Positions 7,580 to 8,004 of a DNA stretch of 8,004 nucleotides are shown piece after piece. The DNA is taken from the NCBI GenBank assembly GCA_029218485.1, contig JAQXRK010000185.1, forward strand, positions 1 to 8,004, given 5' to 3'. The notes beneath the pieces are model-generated. The model did no database searches. It was not told the origin of the DNA and saw nothing but the letters and a program-made list of their open reading frames with translations. A program made the position numbers and the translations under genes. The stretch's first letter is position 1. Each line of letters opens with the position of its first letter. This DNA comes from a bacterium. Lineage in GTDB: Bacteria > Bacillota > Clostridia > Christensenellales > CAG-138.

Positions 7580-8004
7580 ATGGATTGGTGGATATATGTG
7601 ATAGCTGGCGTTGCCCTTCTGGCAATTGGCCTTCTGATCGGTTATGCGTACCGGCGCAACGTAGCCGAGGCCAAGGTTGCAAAGGCCGAGGATGCCGTTA
7701 AAAAACTATACGAAGAAGCAACTGTAAAAGCCTCCGACATTAAGAAGGAAATGATCCTCGAGGCGAAGGAAGAGGTTTACAGGGTTCGCACAGAAGCGGA
7801 AAAGGAGAACCGCGAGCGCCGCGCCGAACTGCAGCGCACGGAACGCCGCCTGTTCCAGCGTGAGGAATCGCTCGACAAGAAGCTCGACGGGTTGGAGCAG
7901 CGAGAAAAGGAGCTTGCCCAGCGCGAGGAAGGCATTGAAAAGGCAGAAGCGGATGTCGCTGCGCTGCACGCCCAGCAAATTGCGGAGCTGGAGCGCATCT
8001 CCGG
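7580..8004 (+). CDS. rny: Ribonuclease Y, N-terminal part (runs off the right edge)
   Basis: 141 complete codons are visible of a protein that is usually about 510-520 residues. The N-terminus is a single membrane anchor (about residues 3-24, WWIYVIAGVALLAIGLLIGY) followed by basic residues (YRR), so the rest lies in the cytoplasm. A long charged coiled coil follows (about 28-135), with the RNase Y segments ILEAKEEVYRVRTEAEKE (59-76), RERRAELQRTERRLFQREE (78-96) and LDKKLDGLEQREKELAQRE (99-117). The fragment ends in AELERIS, the conserved junction just before the KH domain. The KH and HD catalytic domains lie beyond the window and cannot be checked. The family is a membrane-bound endonuclease that starts mRNA decay in many Gram-positives. 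It appears to have its own promoter at 7401-7428. Being next to polC is not the B. subtilis order, where rny follows recA. Confidence 0.95.
   Translation, partial: MDWWIYVIAGVALLAIGLLIGYAYRRNVAEAKVAKAEDAVKKLYEEATVKASDIKKEMILEAKEEVYRVRTEAEKENRERRAELQRTERRLFQREESLDKKLDGLEQREKELAQREEGIEKAEADVAALHAQQIAELERIS

Larger units (their letters stand above)
7477..7612 (+). repeat. Short imperfect direct repeat linking the leader and the start of rny
   Basis: TGATGGCTGGCGTT (7477-7490) in the leader recurs as TGATAGCTGGCGTT (7599-7612) inside codons 7-11 of rny, with one mismatch in 14. In addition ATAGATAGA occurs at 7468-7476, directly before the first copy, and at 7557-7565, 33 bases before the second copy. 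The same order of the two blocks suggests a small, decayed duplication of the rny 5' end, but coincidence cannot be excluded at this length. Confidence 0.4.

Noticed and set aside
7575..7601. Eight-codon frame starting at ATG 7575, overlapping the rny start
   Set aside because: Its ATG is only one base from the Shine-Dalgarno sequence, too close for good initiation. The rny start at 7580 fits better.
7706..7998. Two minus-strand frames opposite rny
   Set aside because: They are the complement of the coiled-coil repeats of RNase Y, which produce long stop-free runs. The plus-strand protein is clearly real.
1..8004. Search for mobile elements, CRISPR arrays, tRNA or rRNA genes and phage or defence genes
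   Set aside because: No transposase-like frame, inverted terminal repeats, spaced repeats or structural RNA signature was seen. Nearly all of the window is taken up by conserved housekeeping genes.

Overview
This window looks like a piece of chromosome from a low-to-mid GC Gram-positive bacterium (Bacillota, probably a Clostridia-type lineage). The main evidence is a full-length PolC-type replicative DNA polymerase, which is characteristic of Bacillota and relatives. It sits in the classic order cdsA–dxr–rseP–ispG–polC and is followed by the start of rny (RNase Y), another enzyme typical of Gram-positives. By eye the base composition is moderately GC-rich and even throughout. I see no sign of mobile DNA, tRNA/rRNA genes, CRISPR repeats or phage genes. 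The exact genus cannot be read from this sequence.

Layout: every gene is on the + strand. Positions 1-109 hold the last codons of cdsA (CDP-diglyceride synthase). dxr (125-1273) and rseP (1270-2316) overlap by the four bases ATGA. ispG (2325-3386) follows after 8 bases and polC (3403-7398) after 16 bases. These spacings and the absence of any terminator-like hairpin between the genes indicate one transcription unit. A 181-base gap (7399-7579) follows. It holds a good sigma-A-type promoter directly behind the polC stop codon, a leader of about 145 bases with two small hairpins, and then rny, which runs off the right edge after 141 codons.

How the genes fit together: cdsA makes CDP-diacylglycerol for phospholipids. 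Dxr and IspG are the first committed step and the penultimate step of the MEP isoprenoid pathway, which supplies the undecaprenyl carrier for the cell wall (uppS usually lies just upstream of cdsA in this cluster). RseP is a membrane site-2 protease used in envelope stress signalling. PolC is the leading replicative polymerase with built-in proofreading. RNase Y begins mRNA decay from the membrane. The cluster therefore combines envelope precursor synthesis, envelope surveillance and replication.

No new biological system is evident. All protein-coding genes belong to well-known families and have intact catalytic residues. The points that deserve a second look are the polC–rny junction (rimP–nusA would be more usual after polC), the rny leader with its promoter, terminator-like hairpin and small internal repeats, and the rather short PolC.
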